Notes: generated by a model from the letters alone, not told the origin. Shown: positions 17,202-26,419, counted from the first letter of the stretch. The stretch: DNA of 64,000 bases from Bradyrhizobium sp. CIAT3101 (GCF_029714945.1 NZ_CP121634.1:7709001-7773000), one strand, 5' to 3'. Translations and numbers: made by a program.

Positions 17202-18824
17202 ATGACAAAAAACGGCAAGACCGGCAGCAAGTCCGTCACCGTCAAGCAGGCGACGCTCGACCTGCTGCGCTCCTTCGGCATCAAACGCGTCTTCGGCAAT
17301 CCGGGCTCGACCGAGCTCCCGTTCCTAAGCGACTGGCCCGACGACATCGACTACGTGCTCGCGCTGCAGGAAGCCTCCGCGGTCGGCATGGCCGACGGCT
17401 ATGCGCAGGCGACGCGCAATGCCGGCTTCGTCAACCTGCATTCGGCGGCCGGCGTCGGCAACGCGCTCGGTAATATCTACACCGCGCACCGCAACCAGAC
17501 CCCGCTGGTGATCACCGCCGGCCAGCAGGCCCGCTCGATCCTGCCCTTGCAGGCGTTCCTCTATGCGGAGCGCGCATCCGAGTTTCCCCGGCCCTATGTG
17601 AAGTACAGCGTCGAGCCGGCGCGGCCCGAGGACGTGCCCGCCGCGATCGCGCGGGCCTATTACACCGCGATGCAGGCGCCATGCGGGCCGACCTTCGTCT
17701 CGATCCCGATCGACGACTGGACGCATGCGACCGCGCCGGTCGAGGCACGCAAGGTCAGCCGCGAGCTCGGGCCTGAGCCCGAAGCAATCAAGGCGCTGGT
17801 TGCCGCGCTCGGCTCCGCAAAGCACCCTGCCCTCGTCGTCGGCCCCGGCGTCGACCGCGCTGGCGCGGTCGATCTGATGGTGCGCGTCGCCGAGAAGGCG
17901 AAGGCTGCCGTCTGGGTCAGCCCGTTCTCGGCGCGCTGCTCGTTCCCTGAGCGGCATCCGCAATTCGCGGGGTTTTTGCACGCCTCGCCGGCGCAGCTCT
18001 CCGACGCGCTGCGCGAGCACGATCTCGTCGTCGTGATCGGCGCGCCCGTCTTCACCTTCCATGTCGAGGGCCATGCCGCGATTTTCGACGGCGGTGCGAC
18101 CATCTTCCAGATCACCGATGATCCGGATGCCGCCGCGGTGACGCCATCAGGCACCAGCATCATCGCCACCATGAAGCCGGCGCTGAGCCTGCTGCTCGAC
18201 CTTTTGCCAGACAGCAAACGTCCCACGCCAAAGGGCCGCACGCTGCCGCCGGCACCGCAGGCCGCCGATCCGCTGCCGGTCGAGTTCCTGCTGCACTCGC
18301 TGTCGCAGGCCATGCCGGATGGCGCATCATTGGTCGAGGAAGTGCCCTCGCATCGGCCGGCAATGCAGAAGTTTCTGCCGATGCGTGGCCAGGACAGTTT
18401 CTACACCATGGCAAGCGGTGGCCTCGGCTATTCGCTGCCCGCCGCCGTCGGCATGGCACTCGGCAAGCCGAACAGCCGCACGGTCTGCCTGATCGGCGAC
18501 GGCTCGGCGATGTACTCGATCCAGGCGCTGTGGACCGCGGCCCAGCGCAAGCTGCCGCTGACCATCGTCGTCATCAACAATTCCGGCTACGGCGCGATGC
18601 GCTCGTTCAGCCAGGTGATGCAGGTGCGCAACGTGCCGGGCCTGGAGCTGCCGGGCATCGATTTCGTGCGGCTCGCCGAAGGCATGGGCTGCCACGCGGT
18701 GCGGGTGACGAAGGCGGCAGAGCTCGGCGAGGCACTCAAGCGCGGGATGGCGCACGAGGGCACCAGCCTTGTGGAGGTCGTCGTGGATTCGGCGGTGCCG
18801 GTGCTGTACGGGCAGAAGCACTAA
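17202..18824 (+). CDS. mdlC: ThDP-dependent decarboxylase, benzoylformate decarboxylase-like
   Basis: 540 residues of the acetolactate synthase/pyruvate decarboxylase superfamily. FGNPGSTELPFL with Ser36, the ThDP-activating Glu57 in LQEASAVGMADGYAQA, His80 in NLHSAAG and TAGQQARSI all match benzoylformate decarboxylase more closely than acetolactate synthase. The ThDP-Mg motif starts GDGSAMYSIQALW and ends with NN at about 430-460. The enzyme would convert benzoylformate (from mandelate) or a related 2-oxo acid to an aldehyde and CO2. It stands alone: no mandelate dehydrogenase or racemase is adjacent, so the substrate is inferred from motifs. A repeat separates it from the upstream operon. 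Confidence 0.8.
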   Translation: MTKNGKTGSKSVTVKQATLDLLRSFGIKRVFGNPGSTELPFLSDWPDDIDYVLALQEASAVGMADGYAQATRNAGFVNLHSAAGVGNALGNIYTAHRNQTPLVITAGQQARSILPLQAFLYAERASEFPRPYVKYSVEPARPEDVPAAIARAYYTAMQAPCGPTFVSIPIDDWTHATAPVEARKVSRELGPEPEAIKALVAALGSAKHPALVVGPGVDRAGAVDLMVRVAEKAKAAVWVSPFSARCSFPERHPQFAGFLHASPAQLSDALREHDLVVVIGAPVFTFHVEGHAAIFDGGATIFQITDDPDAAAVTPSGTSIIATMKPALSLLLDLLPDSKRPTPKGRTLPPAPQAADPLPVEFLLHSLSQAMPDGASLVEEVPSHRPAMQKFLPMRGQDSFYTMASGGLGYSLPAAVGMALGKPNSRTVCLIGDGSAMYSIQALWTAAQRKLPLTIVVINNSGYGAMRSFSQVMQVRNVPGLELPGIDFVRLAEGMGCHAVRVTKAAELGEALKRGMAHEGTSLVEVVVDSAVPVLYGQKH

Positions 18825-18842
18825 GACGCGCTCCTCCACATC

Positions 18843-18964
18843 GTCGTCCTGGCGAAAGCCAGGACCCATTACCACCGCCTTTAATTTGGCGACGGCTGGT
18901 CATAACGATCTCGCGCTACGACTGGTCCCTGGGGTAATGGGTCCTGGCATTCGCCAGGACGACA
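18843..18964. repeat. Dispersed long palindrome, family B (GTCCTGGCGAAAGCCAGGAC type), copy 1
   Basis: It starts CGTCCTGGCGAAAGCCAGGA with CCCATTACC and ends GGTAATGGGTCCTGGCATTC followed by GCCAGGACGACAGC. The two ends are near-perfect reverse complements around an unpaired centre of about 60 bp. Other members lie at 20309-20453, 39450-39587 and 50231-50388, with half copies at 44655-44690 and 62185-62287. Confidence 0.85.
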
Positions 18965-18989
18965 GCAAGATTTTGGCTCGCGCCCACCA

Positions 18990-19766
18990 TCACGCCGCCA
19001 AGAATCCCCCGTCCGCCGCCAACACATGCCCGACCACATACGACGACGCATCCGACGACAGCCACACCACGGCCTCCGCCACCTCCTCCGGCGTGCCCAT
19101 CCGCCGCAGCGGCAAGCCGGCGCCAACGCTTGCGACGTCGCCGACGCCGGCGCTCAGCATCATGTCGGTGATGACACGCCCGGGCGCGATGGCGTTGATG
19201 CGGATGCCGCGCGGGGCATTTTCCATCGCCGCCGAACGCGTCAGCGAGATCGCAGCGGCCTTCGAGGCCGAGTAGAGCGAGAAGCCGGGATTGGGATTGC
19301 GCACGCCACTGACCGAGGCGTTGACCACGATGCTGCCGCCGCCATTCGCCAGCATCGCCGGCAGTTGATGGCGCAGGCACAGGAATAGCGCGCGGACATT
19401 GGTGTCGAACACGCTGTCGTAGATCTCCATACCCTGCTGCTCCAGCGGCGCACGGCGTTCCTGGAAACCGGCATTATTGAAGGCGACATCGAGCCGGCCG
19501 CAGCGTTCAACCGCCGTGCGCACCAGACGCTCGACGTCGTCCTCTCGCGTGATATCGGTCTGGATCGGGATGGCCTGCGCACCGAGGTCACGGCACGCGG
19601 CTGCGGAGGCCTCGATCTCGGCCTCGCGCCGGCCCGCGACAACGACCGCTTCGGCGCCCTCGGCTGCCATCCGCAGCGCGGTGGCGCGACCGATGCCGCT
19701 GCCGCCCCCCGTGACGAGGCACACCTTGCCCCTCATGCGCTCGCCGGCTGGCAAAGTTCCGCTCAT
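18990..19766 (-). CDS. Short-chain dehydrogenase/reductase
   Basis: 258 residues starting MSGTLPAGERMRGKVCLVTG. The Rossmann motif TGGGSGIGRA, the NNAG motif and the active site S...YSASK are present, so it is an active classical SDR using NAD(P)H. VGHVLAADGGFLAA is the usual C-terminal end. The substrate is not predictable. An in-frame upstream ATG at 19805 lies inside the operator palindrome, so the start at 19766 is preferred. It is divergent from a MarR regulator, with a perfect palindrome between them, which suggests that the SDR is the regulated gene. Confidence 0.85.
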   Translation of the reverse strand: MSGTLPAGERMRGKVCLVTGGGSGIGRATALRMAAEGAEAVVVAGRREAEIEASAAACRDLGAQAIPIQTDITREDDVERLVRTAVERCGRLDVAFNNAGFQERRAPLEQQGMEIYDSVFDTNVRALFLCLRHQLPAMLANGGGSIVVNASVSGVRNPNPGFSLYSASKAAAISLTRSAAMENAPRGIRINAIAPGRVITDMMLSAGVGDVASVGAGLPLRRMGTPEEVAEAVVWLSSDASSYVVGHVLAADGGFLAA

Positions 19767-19801
19767 GGCCCACTCCAAAACGCTTGCGCGCGCCGTTGCG
19801 C

Positions 19802-19830
19802 GCATATAGTTGTATGATACAACTATATGC
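19802..19830. promoter_or_regulatory. Perfect 29-bp palindrome, candidate MarR operator
   Basis: Two 14-base arms (left arm GCATATAGTTGTAT at 19802-19815) are exact reverse complements around a single central G at 19816. It lies in the divergent gap between the SDR gene (start 19766) and the marR gene (start 19842). A dyad of this size, covering two helical turns, is the expected binding site of a MarR dimer and could repress both genes. It overlaps the upstream in-frame ATGs of both genes. Confidence 0.8.
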
Positions 19831-19841
19831 CGGGAGTCAAG

Positions 19842-20303
19842 ATGGCTGAACTCGCGCTGATCGATGACATCCGCGCCGCCTCGCGCCTGATGGTGCGTGA
19901 GCTCGGCTTCATGGATGCGACGGTGGCGGCCTCGGACTATCCGCCGTCAGCGGTGCACACAATTTTGGAGATCGGCATCCGCGGCCCGCTGACCTCGGGC
20001 GAGCTCGGCGATTTCCTGCGGCTGGAAAAATCCAGCGTCAGCCGCCTGGTCCGCAAGCTGATCGATTGCGGTGAGCTCAGGGAGACGCCGGACGAGCTTG
20101 ATGCGCGCAGCAAGCTGTTGTCGCTGACCGCGAAGGGCCGGCGCACGCTGGAGGCGCTGCATGCGTTCGGCCGGCAGCAGGTGCGCGGCGCGCTGGCCGC
20201 ACTGACGGAGGCGGAGCAGCGCACGGTGCGCGAGGGGATGACGCTCTATGCGCGGGCGCTCAGGCAAAGCCGGGGGGAGGATGAGGCGGAGACGACGGCC
20301 TAA
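19842..20303 (+). CDS. MarR family transcriptional regulator
   Basis: 153 residues starting MAELALIDDIRAASRLMV. The winged helix-turn-helix is seen in VHTILEIGIRGPLTSGELGD, then LRLEKSSVSRLVRKLIDCGE (recognition helix) and the wing RETPDELDARSKLLSLTAKG. The C-terminal helix makes the dimer. I chose the start at 19842, preceded by GGGAG at 19832-19836 with a five-base gap; the ATG at 19827 is inside the operator. It probably represses itself and the divergent SDR gene in response to a small ligand. Confidence 0.87.
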   Translation: MAELALIDDIRAASRLMVRELGFMDATVAASDYPPSAVHTILEIGIRGPLTSGELGDFLRLEKSSVSRLVRKLIDCGELRETPDELDARSKLLSLTAKGRRTLEALHAFGRQQVRGALAALTEAEQRTVREGMTLYARALRQSRGEDEAETTA

Positions 20304-20308
20304 CTACC

Positions 20309-20453
20309 GCTGTCGTCCCGGCGAAGGCCGGGACCCATACCGCGTGATCTATCGATAAAGCGCAGGTATCAGTACCGTGGGAAAGAGTAACTGGCGGTCT
20401 TCGCCAAACTTCTCCCTGGGGTTATGGGTCCCGGCGTTCGCCGGGACGACACT
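20309..20453. repeat. Dispersed long palindrome, family B, copy 2
   Basis: The left end CTGTCGTCCCGGCGAAGGCC with GGGACCCATACC and the right end GGTTATGGGTCCCGGCGTTC with GCCGGGACGACAC form inverted arms. The inner block holds CTTCGCCAAACTTCTCCCTG, also seen in the copy at 39450. It lies between the convergent marR and SDR genes. Confidence 0.85.
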
Positions 20454-20497
20454 GATCGTTTTGGCGCAGGCATGGCTCAAGCAAGCAGACCTGTCGG

Positions 20498-21292
20498 CTA
20501 CTTCCCGAACTCTTCCCGCATCTTCGCCTGGATCTTGGCCATGCCGCCGATCCAGCGGTCGTAGTTCTCGGTCTTCTTGCGCATGTAGCCGAGCACCTGG
20601 GGGTGCGGCAGGATCAGGAAGGTCTCCTGATCGAGGCCGGCGAGCACGTCCTTGGCGACCTGCTCGGGCGTGAGGTCGCCGTCGCCGGATTGCGGGCCCT
20701 TCGGGATCGAGCGCAGCATGTTGGTGTCGACGCCCTGCGGGCAGAGGATCGAGACCTTGATATTGTGGGCCTTGTGCGAGATCGCGAGATTTTCGGCAAA
20801 GCCGACCGCGGCGTGTTTCGTCGTGGAATAGGCCGGGCTGCCGACCTGCGACAGCAGGCCCGCGGCCGAGATGGTGTTGAGGAAATAGCCGCCGCCGCGC
20901 GTCTTCATGCGGGGAATAAGGTGCCGCGCCGCATAGACATGCGCCATCACGTGGATCGCCCAGGAGCGCTGCCAGGGCTCGTCGGAGGCGCCGCCGGCAT
21001 TGACCGACATCGGATCGAAGCCGCCGCCGATACCGGCATTGGAGCAGAACAGCGCGATCGGACCGAACTGCCGCTCGGTCTCCTCGATGACGTGAGAGAT
21101 CTCCTTTTCCTGCGCGACGTCGCATTTGAAGGCTGCGCCATCGACCGTCGCGGCGACAGCACGCGCGTTGGCGGCATCCATATCCGCGACCACGACCTTG
21201 GCCGCGCCCGCCTTGTGAAAGGCCTCGCACAGCGCCTTGCCGATGCCGTTTGCGCCGCCCGTGACAACCACGACCTTGCCGGTCACCTGCAT
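20498..21292 (-). CDS. Short-chain dehydrogenase/reductase
   Basis: 264 residues, classical SDR: the TGGANGIGKAL cofactor motif at 11-21, CSNAGIGGGFD, and the catalytic Ser-Tyr-Lys set in NTISAAG and AYSTTKHAAVG. The C-terminal extension KKTENYDRWIGGMAKIQAKM is longer than in minimal SDRs. The substrate is unknown. It is transcribed alone, with family B repeat downstream and the hemolysin III-type gene further upstream in convergent-free tandem on the same strand. Confidence 0.85.
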   Translation of the reverse strand: MQVTGKVVVVTGGANGIGKALCEAFHKAGAAKVVVADMDAANARAVAATVDGAAFKCDVAQEKEISHVIEETERQFGPIALFCSNAGIGGGFDPMSVNAGGASDEPWQRSWAIHVMAHVYAARHLIPRMKTRGGGYFLNTISAAGLLSQVGSPAYSTTKHAAVGFAENLAISHKAHNIKVSILCPQGVDTNMLRSIPKGPQSGDGDLTPEQVAKDVLAGLDQETFLILPHPQVLGYMRKKTENYDRWIGGMAKIQAKMREEFGK

Positions 21293-21348
21293 GCGACGTC
21301 TCCTCTTGTCTTGATACCGCGCTGCTTATGCCGCTGCGCGGAACTTCG

Positions 21349-22044
21349 CTAGCTCAACACGAGGTCGAGCACCGCGGTATAATGGCATGCCGCGCCGGCC
21401 AAGACAAAGCCGTGCCAGATCGCATTCTGGAAGCGCAGCCGCCGCCAGGCGTGGAAGATCACGCCGAGGCTGTAGAGAATACCACCCGCCAGCACGAAGC
21501 CCAGCGCCAGCGCGGGCAGCGCCTTGACCACGGGGCCGTAAAGCATCACGCCGCTCCAGCCCATCGCAAGATAGATGCCGACGGCGACACGGTCGAACCG
21601 GCCGGGATAGCGAAGCTTCAGCACGATGCCGACGATTGCGACACACCAGACGCAGACCAGCAGCGCCAACGCGAACACGCTGTCCTTCACCTCCAGGATG
21701 AACGGCGTGTAGGTCGCGGCGATCAGGAGATAGATCGCGGAATGGTCGAACCGCCGCAGCAGCCATTTGACCGGCGAGACCGGCCAGAGGTTATAGCTCG
21801 CCGACAGCACCAGCATCGACAGCAGGCCGGCGACATAGATCGAGACCCCGACGATGTCGGTGGCATCGGCATAGACCGCCGCGAGCACGACGAGAACGGT
21901 CGCAGCGATAATGCCGGAGAGCACGCCGATGGCGTGGATGACACCGTCGGCGATCAGTTCGGCGCGGTCGTAGTGCCAGCCGACCACGTCGGCCGCGGCA
22001 TGCACCGAATGGGAGGCGAGCTGTTTCAATCTGAAGACGGTCAT
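21349..22044 (-). CDS. Hemolysin III / PAQR family membrane protein
   Basis: About 231 residues (ATG at 22044; another ATG at 22056). Seven hydrophobic segments follow one another. The PAQR zinc-site residues are visible: RRFDHSAIYLLIAATYTPF in the second-third helix region, then WHGFVLAGAACHY in the last helix, giving the HxxxH type pair. Bacterial members are called hemolysin III but act as integral membrane hydrolase-like or lipid-homeostasis proteins; cytolytic activity should not be assumed. It is divergent from ycjX. Confidence 0.85.
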   Translation of the reverse strand: MTVFRLKQLASHSVHAAADVVGWHYDRAELIADGVIHAIGVLSGIIAATVLVVLAAVYADATDIVGVSIYVAGLLSMLVLSASYNLWPVSPVKWLLRRFDHSAIYLLIAATYTPFILEVKDSVFALALLVCVWCVAIVGIVLKLRYPGRFDRVAVGIYLAMGWSGVMLYGPVVKALPALALGFVLAGGILYSLGVIFHAWRRLRFQNAIWHGFVLAGAACHYTAVLDLVLS

Positions 22045-22224
22045 GGCAATCCGCAAAGCAAATACAAGGCCACTGTTCTATGGGTCTTTCGGGACCGGCG
22101 CGTCGTTCAATCGGTTGATTTGCCGACAAAGGCGGTGGAAGTATGAAGCTTGATTTTCCTCACGCAATTGCCACTTTTGTGAACGGCATCACTGTTCCGC
22201 CCGCCCGAGATCAATCACGTTCAT

Positions 22225-23694
22225 ATGGCATTCAGTTTCCAGGATATGATCGAAGAAGCGCGCCTGTCGGCCCGCGCGCTGATCGACTATGGCGAGCACT
22301 TCTTCAACCCGACGGTGCGGCTTGGCGTCACCGGCCTGTCGCGTGCCGGTAAGACCGTATTCATCACCGCGCTGATCCACGGGCTGACGCGCGGCGGCCG
22401 GTTTCCGGTGTTCGAAGCCTATGCCTCCGGCCGTATCGCGCGGGCGCATCTGGCACCGCAGCCGGACGACGCCGTGCCGCGCTTCTCCTATGAAAGTCAT
22501 CTGCGCGCGCTGATCGAGGAGCGTCGCTGGCCGAGCTCGACCGTCGACATCAGCGAGTTGCGTCTCGTCATCGACTATCAGCGCCCGAACGGCGCCGATC
22601 GCACATTGACGCTCGACATCGTCGACTATCCCGGCGAATGGCTGCTCGACCTGCCGCTGCTGCAGAAGAGCTTCGAGCAATGGTCGACGGAAAGCCTGGC
22701 GCTCTCGCGCGAAGCGCCGCGTGCACATCTTGCCTCGGACTGGCACGCCCATCTGGCAACGCTCAAGCCCGAAGCGCGCGAGGACGAGCAGGCCACGCTG
22801 ACCGCCGCAAAGCTCTTCACTCAATATTTGCGCGCCTGCCGCGACGAGCGGTTTGCCATGAGCCTGTTGCCGCCCGGCCGCTTCCTGATGCCCGGCAGTC
22901 TCGCCGACACGCCCGCGCTGACTTTTGCGCCGCTCGACGTGCCCGTCGGTGGCCAGGCTCCGGAGGGATCGCTGTGGGCGATGATGGTGCGTCGCTACGA
23001 GGCCTACAAGGACGTCGTGGTGCGGCCGTTCTTCCGGGATCATTTTGCGCGGCTCGATCGCCAGATCGTGCTGGCCGACGCGCTGTCCGCATTCAACTCC
23101 GGACCCGAGGCGCTGCACGATCTCGAAGCGGCGCTTGCCGGCATTCTCGACTGCTTCAACATCGGCCGCAGCACGCTCCTCTCCAGCCTGTTCAGGCCGC
23201 GCATCGACCGCATCCTGTTCGCGGCGACGAAGGCAGATCATCTGCATCATTCCAGCCACGACCGGCTCGAGGCCGTGCTGCGCCGCGCGGTGACCCGGGC
23301 GCTCGCGCGTGCGGAAAATACCGGCGCGCAAATCGATGTGGTGGCGCTCGCCGCCGTCCGCGCCACCCGGGAAGCCCAGGTCACCCGTGGCCGCGACAAA
23401 TTGCCCTCGATCCTGGGAACGCCGGCCGCAGGCGAAAGCGCCGGCGGTGAGTTCTTTGACGGCAACACGGAAGTTGCGACTTTTCCGGGCGACCTGCCGC
23501 TGGACCCCGAACCGCTCTTCAACGGCACCGATGCCTTCCGCGGATTGTCGACGCAAGCTGCCGAGACAAGCGATTTCCGCTTCCTGCGCTTCCGTCCGCC
23601 AAAGCTCGAACGCGAGGGAACGGACGAGCCCGCGCTGCCTCACATCCGCCTCGACCGTGCCTTGCAGTTCCTGATCGGAGACAAGCTCGCATGA
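22225..23694 (+). CDS. YcjX family P-loop NTPase-like protein
   Basis: 489 residues. The Walker A motif GLSRAGKT lies at 37-44, and IVDYPGEWLLDLPLL at about 131-145 is the Walker B/switch-type DYPGEW segment characteristic of YcjX. In E. coli YcjX is encoded with YcjF at the phage-shock locus; it is a GTPase-like stress protein. The stop codon overlaps the start of the downstream ycjF-like gene by four bases (ATGA), so translation is coupled and the two products probably act together. Confidence 0.88.
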   Translation: MAFSFQDMIEEARLSARALIDYGEHFFNPTVRLGVTGLSRAGKTVFITALIHGLTRGGRFPVFEAYASGRIARAHLAPQPDDAVPRFSYESHLRALIEERRWPSSTVDISELRLVIDYQRPNGADRTLTLDIVDYPGEWLLDLPLLQKSFEQWSTESLALSREAPRAHLASDWHAHLATLKPEAREDEQATLTAAKLFTQYLRACRDERFAMSLLPPGRFLMPGSLADTPALTFAPLDVPVGGQAPEGSLWAMMVRRYEAYKDVVVRPFFRDHFARLDRQIVLADALSAFNSGPEALHDLEAALAGILDCFNIGRSTLLSSLFRPRIDRILFAATKADHLHHSSHDRLEAVLRRAVTRALARAENTGAQIDVVALAAVRATREAQVTRGRDKLPSILGTPAAGESAGGEFFDGNTEVATFPGDLPLDPEPLFNGTDAFRGLSTQAAETSDFRFLRFRPPKLEREGTDEPALPHIRLDRALQFLIGDKLA

Positions 23695-24719
23695 ACGACC
23701 GATCCCAGCCGCGGCGGCCGGCGACATTCCGGCTCGACGATCCCGGCGTCGTCGTGACCGAGGCCGACGAGACGAGCCGGCTCGGTCGCGCCACGATCCA
23801 GATCACGCCGGAGCCCGATCCGGCGACATTGCCGGTGCCGATCGAAACGGCGCGCACCGCACGGCGCGGCTTTCCCTGGGGCGCGCTGTTCTGGTCCGGC
23901 GTCGCCGGGTTGACGCTGCTCGGCACCGGGCTCGGCGTCGTGCGTTTGGTCGAGGATCTGTTTGCGCGCAGCGAGAGCCTTGGCTTCGTCGGGCTTGCGT
24001 TCGCCTTCGTCACCACGCTTGCGCTCGCGGTGGTGATCGGGCGCGAGGCGTTTGGCCTCGCACGATTGGCCACGATCGAAAAACTGCACCGGCGTGCCGC
24101 CGAGGTGCTCGCCAGCGACGATCGCAAGGAAAGCCGCGCCATCGTGCAGGATCTGATCGCGATCGCGCATCAGAATCCACAGCTTGCGCGCGCCCGTGCC
24201 GCGCTCGAAAGTCATGCCGGCGAGATCATCGACGGCGCCGACATGATCCGGCTCGCCGAGCGCGAGTTGATGTCGCCGCTGGATGCGGAAGCACGGCGGC
24301 TGGTGTCGTCGGCGGCGCAGCGGGTATCGATCGTCACCGCCGTTTCGCCGCGCGCGCTGTTCGACGTGCTGTTCGTGTTCGTGGCTTCGCTGCGCCTGAT
24401 CCGCCAACTCGCCCGGCTCTATGGCGGCCGGCCCGGCACGCTCGGCATGATCCGCCTGCTCCGCCACGTCATCGCCCATCTCGCCATCACCGGCGGTCTC
24501 GCCGCGAGCGACAGCCTGGTGCAGCAGATGCTCGGGCACGGGATCGCGGCCAAGCTGTCGCAGCGGCTCGGTGAAGGCATGCTCAACGGGCTCTTGACCG
24601 CGCGGCTCGGGCTGGCGGCGATCGACGTCACGCGACCGCTGCCATTCGCAGCCCTGCCGCCGCCGAAGCTGTCGGATCTGGCGACGGATCTGCTGCGGAA
24701 AAAAGAGGACGAGGAGTAG
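23691..24719 (+). CDS. YcjF family inner membrane protein (TIGR01620/DUF697)
   Basis: 342 residues. The N-terminus is a proline-rich cytoplasmic stretch (PRRPATFRLDDPGVVVTEAD), followed by two transmembrane helices at about 60-90 and 100-120 and a C-terminal DUF697 region (RQLARLYGGRPGTLGMIRLL). The ATG overlaps the ycjX stop. The pair matches the E. coli YcjX-YcjF arrangement, but no pspABC genes are nearby, so any phage-shock link is inference. A terminator-like hairpin follows at 24721-24743. Confidence 0.88.
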   Translation: MNDRSQPRRPATFRLDDPGVVVTEADETSRLGRATIQITPEPDPATLPVPIETARTARRGFPWGALFWSGVAGLTLLGTGLGVVRLVEDLFARSESLGFVGLAFAFVTTLALAVVIGREAFGLARLATIEKLHRRAAEVLASDDRKESRAIVQDLIAIAHQNPQLARARAALESHAGEIIDGADMIRLAERELMSPLDAEARRLVSSAAQRVSIVTAVSPRALFDVLFVFVASLRLIRQLARLYGGRPGTLGMIRLLRHVIAHLAITGGLAASDSLVQQMLGHGIAAKLSQRLGEGMLNGLLTARLGLAAIDVTRPLPFAALPPPKLSDLATDLLRKKEDEE

Positions 24720-24720
24720 T

Positions 24721-24743
24721 ACCCTCCCCTGGAGGGGGAGGGT
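24721..24743. terminator. Hairpin between convergent ycjF and glycosyltransferase genes
   Basis: ACCCTCCCC at 24721-24729 pairs with GGGGAGGGT at 24735-24743 around a five-base loop. It starts one base after the ycjF stop and lies 11 bp from the stop of the convergent gene, so it may end both transcripts. No T tract follows, so efficiency is uncertain. Confidence 0.5.
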
Positions 24744-24753
24744 AAGAACCGCG

Positions 24754-26343
24754 CTAGGCGTGCGCACGCTTCTCGAACTCCCCCGCCAGCACGCGCCACT
24801 GGAACAGCGGCGAGTCCTTTGGCGGAGAGAGCTCCGGGGTCCATCCGGTGAGCTTGTCGATCGTGTAGGTATCGATCAGGACACCGCGCCAGCGGCGCTC
24901 GACCTGCCCCAATGGCGTGTGCGTCGCGGGGATCTGCTCCCAGAGCGGCGAATGATCGTCGGGCTGGCGACCGACATAGATCCCCGCCTGCCCCTTGATC
25001 CGGTCCATGCCGGGATCACGAAAATCCTGGAAGCGGCCGCGCTCGTTGATTTCGACCACGGGCACGCGGCCGCGGAACAGCCAGCGCATCATCGCGTAGG
25101 TGCGGTAATCCGTGGTCGCGATCCAGGTCGCGCCGGTCTCATCCAGTGCGGCCTGTGCGCGCGCAACGACCTGCTCGTAGCCGGCCTCGGCGCCGACCGG
25201 ATCCATCTTGCCGAGCAGATTCCAGGGCGCCGCGACGTAATAGAGGAACACGATCACGACGAAGACGATCCCCGACACCAGCGCCGTCTTCATCCAGAAG
25301 ATGCTCGACCGGATCAACCGCGCCGAACAGCCGTCTTTCGGCATCATCGCGAGGTTCACCGCGGCGGCGGCGAAGCCGACCGGCCACATGAACATCGGCC
25401 AGGTGTCGCCAACCCTGAGCGTCAGTGACTTGAAGAAGAAATAGGCGAACGGCACCAGCACCGCGGTCGACAGCAGGATCGCGACCGGCTCGCGCCTGCG
25501 ATAGCCGCGCCACGCCGTCATCACGAGGCCCAACAGCACCACAGGCAGCACGACGAAACCGACGAGGCCGAATTGCAGGCCGATAAAATCGCCGACGGTG
25601 CGCAGCGAGATGCCGTAATTGGCGGTGGCGCGCACGCCCTGGAAACGGAACGAGGCCCAGTCGTGCTGCGCGTTCCAGATCAGCACCGGGGAGAACACGG
25701 CGATCGCGATCAGCACCGCAAGATAAGGATAGGGGCTGCGCAGCCAGCGCCAGCGCCAATCCGGCACCAGCAGAAAGGCGGCGACCGCAGGCGCGAACAT
25801 GATGGCGGTGAATTTCGACAGCAGCGACAGGCCGGCGAACAGGCCGGCCGCGAGCCACCAGCGTCCATCCCCGCTCTGCGCCAGCCGCACCAGCGACCAC
25901 ATCATCGCCACCGCGAACGGGACCAAGGCGACGTCCGGGGCGACCTTGGCCATCAGCAGGCCGTAATAGAGCGCGGCCTCGGGCATCAGCACCGCCGCCA
26001 CGACCGCACGCACATCATGGGTGAGGCGGCGCACGATGTCGGCGAGAAGAAGCTGCGTCACCAGCATCGCGACGATGCCGCCGAAGCGGACCCCGAGCGC
26101 GGTGTCGCCGAAGATCGCGGTGCCGAACCTGATGAGCCAGGCAATGCCGGGCGGATGATCGAGGAAGCTCAGCGCCGCCTCCTTCGACCAGGTCCAGTAA
26201 TAGGCCTCGTCGGTGCGCAGCTCGATCGCGGAAGCATAGACGATGCGCAGCACCGTCATCGCGGCGATCACCAGCGCGGCCACGACAAGCGGCCGGCGCG
26301 ACGCGCCGTCGGGCTTCACGGTAATGTCGGGAGCGATCGTCAC
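24754..26343 (-). CDS. Glycosyltransferase family 39 (ArnT/dolichyl-mannose-type) membrane protein
   Basis: About 529 residues from a GTG at 26343. The first periplasmic loop holds the family acidic motif TDEAYYWTWS, and FLDHPPGIAWL is also typical. About ten to twelve hydrophobic helices follow, then a soluble C-terminal domain with GATWIATTDYRTYAMM. The family moves sugars from polyprenyl-phosphate carriers to lipids or proteins outside the membrane; the acceptor is unknown. The ORF is open to 26568 but that extension crosses the repeat at 26420-26510 and has no conserved residues, so I reject it. Confidence 0.82.
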   Translation of the reverse strand: MTIAPDITVKPDGASRRPLVVAALVIAAMTVLRIVYASAIELRTDEAYYWTWSKEAALSFLDHPPGIAWLIRFGTAIFGDTALGVRFGGIVAMLVTQLLLADIVRRLTHDVRAVVAAVLMPEAALYYGLLMAKVAPDVALVPFAVAMMWSLVRLAQSGDGRWWLAAGLFAGLSLLSKFTAIMFAPAVAAFLLVPDWRWRWLRSPYPYLAVLIAIAVFSPVLIWNAQHDWASFRFQGVRATANYGISLRTVGDFIGLQFGLVGFVVLPVVLLGLVMTAWRGYRRREPVAILLSTAVLVPFAYFFFKSLTLRVGDTWPMFMWPVGFAAAAVNLAMMPKDGCSARLIRSSIFWMKTALVSGIVFVVIVFLYYVAAPWNLLGKMDPVGAEAGYEQVVARAQAALDETGATWIATTDYRTYAMMRWLFRGRVPVVEINERGRFQDFRDPGMDRIKGQAGIYVGRQPDDHSPLWEQIPATHTPLGQVERRWRGVLIDTYTIDKLTGWTPELSPPKDSPLFQWRVLAGEFEKRAHA

Positions 26344-26419
26344 GGCCGCGCTTTTCCCCGACTTGGGAGGGGGAGTCAATGTGGCCGGTGTTGCGGTCGA
26401 TGTCTGCCGTCTCGGGCGG

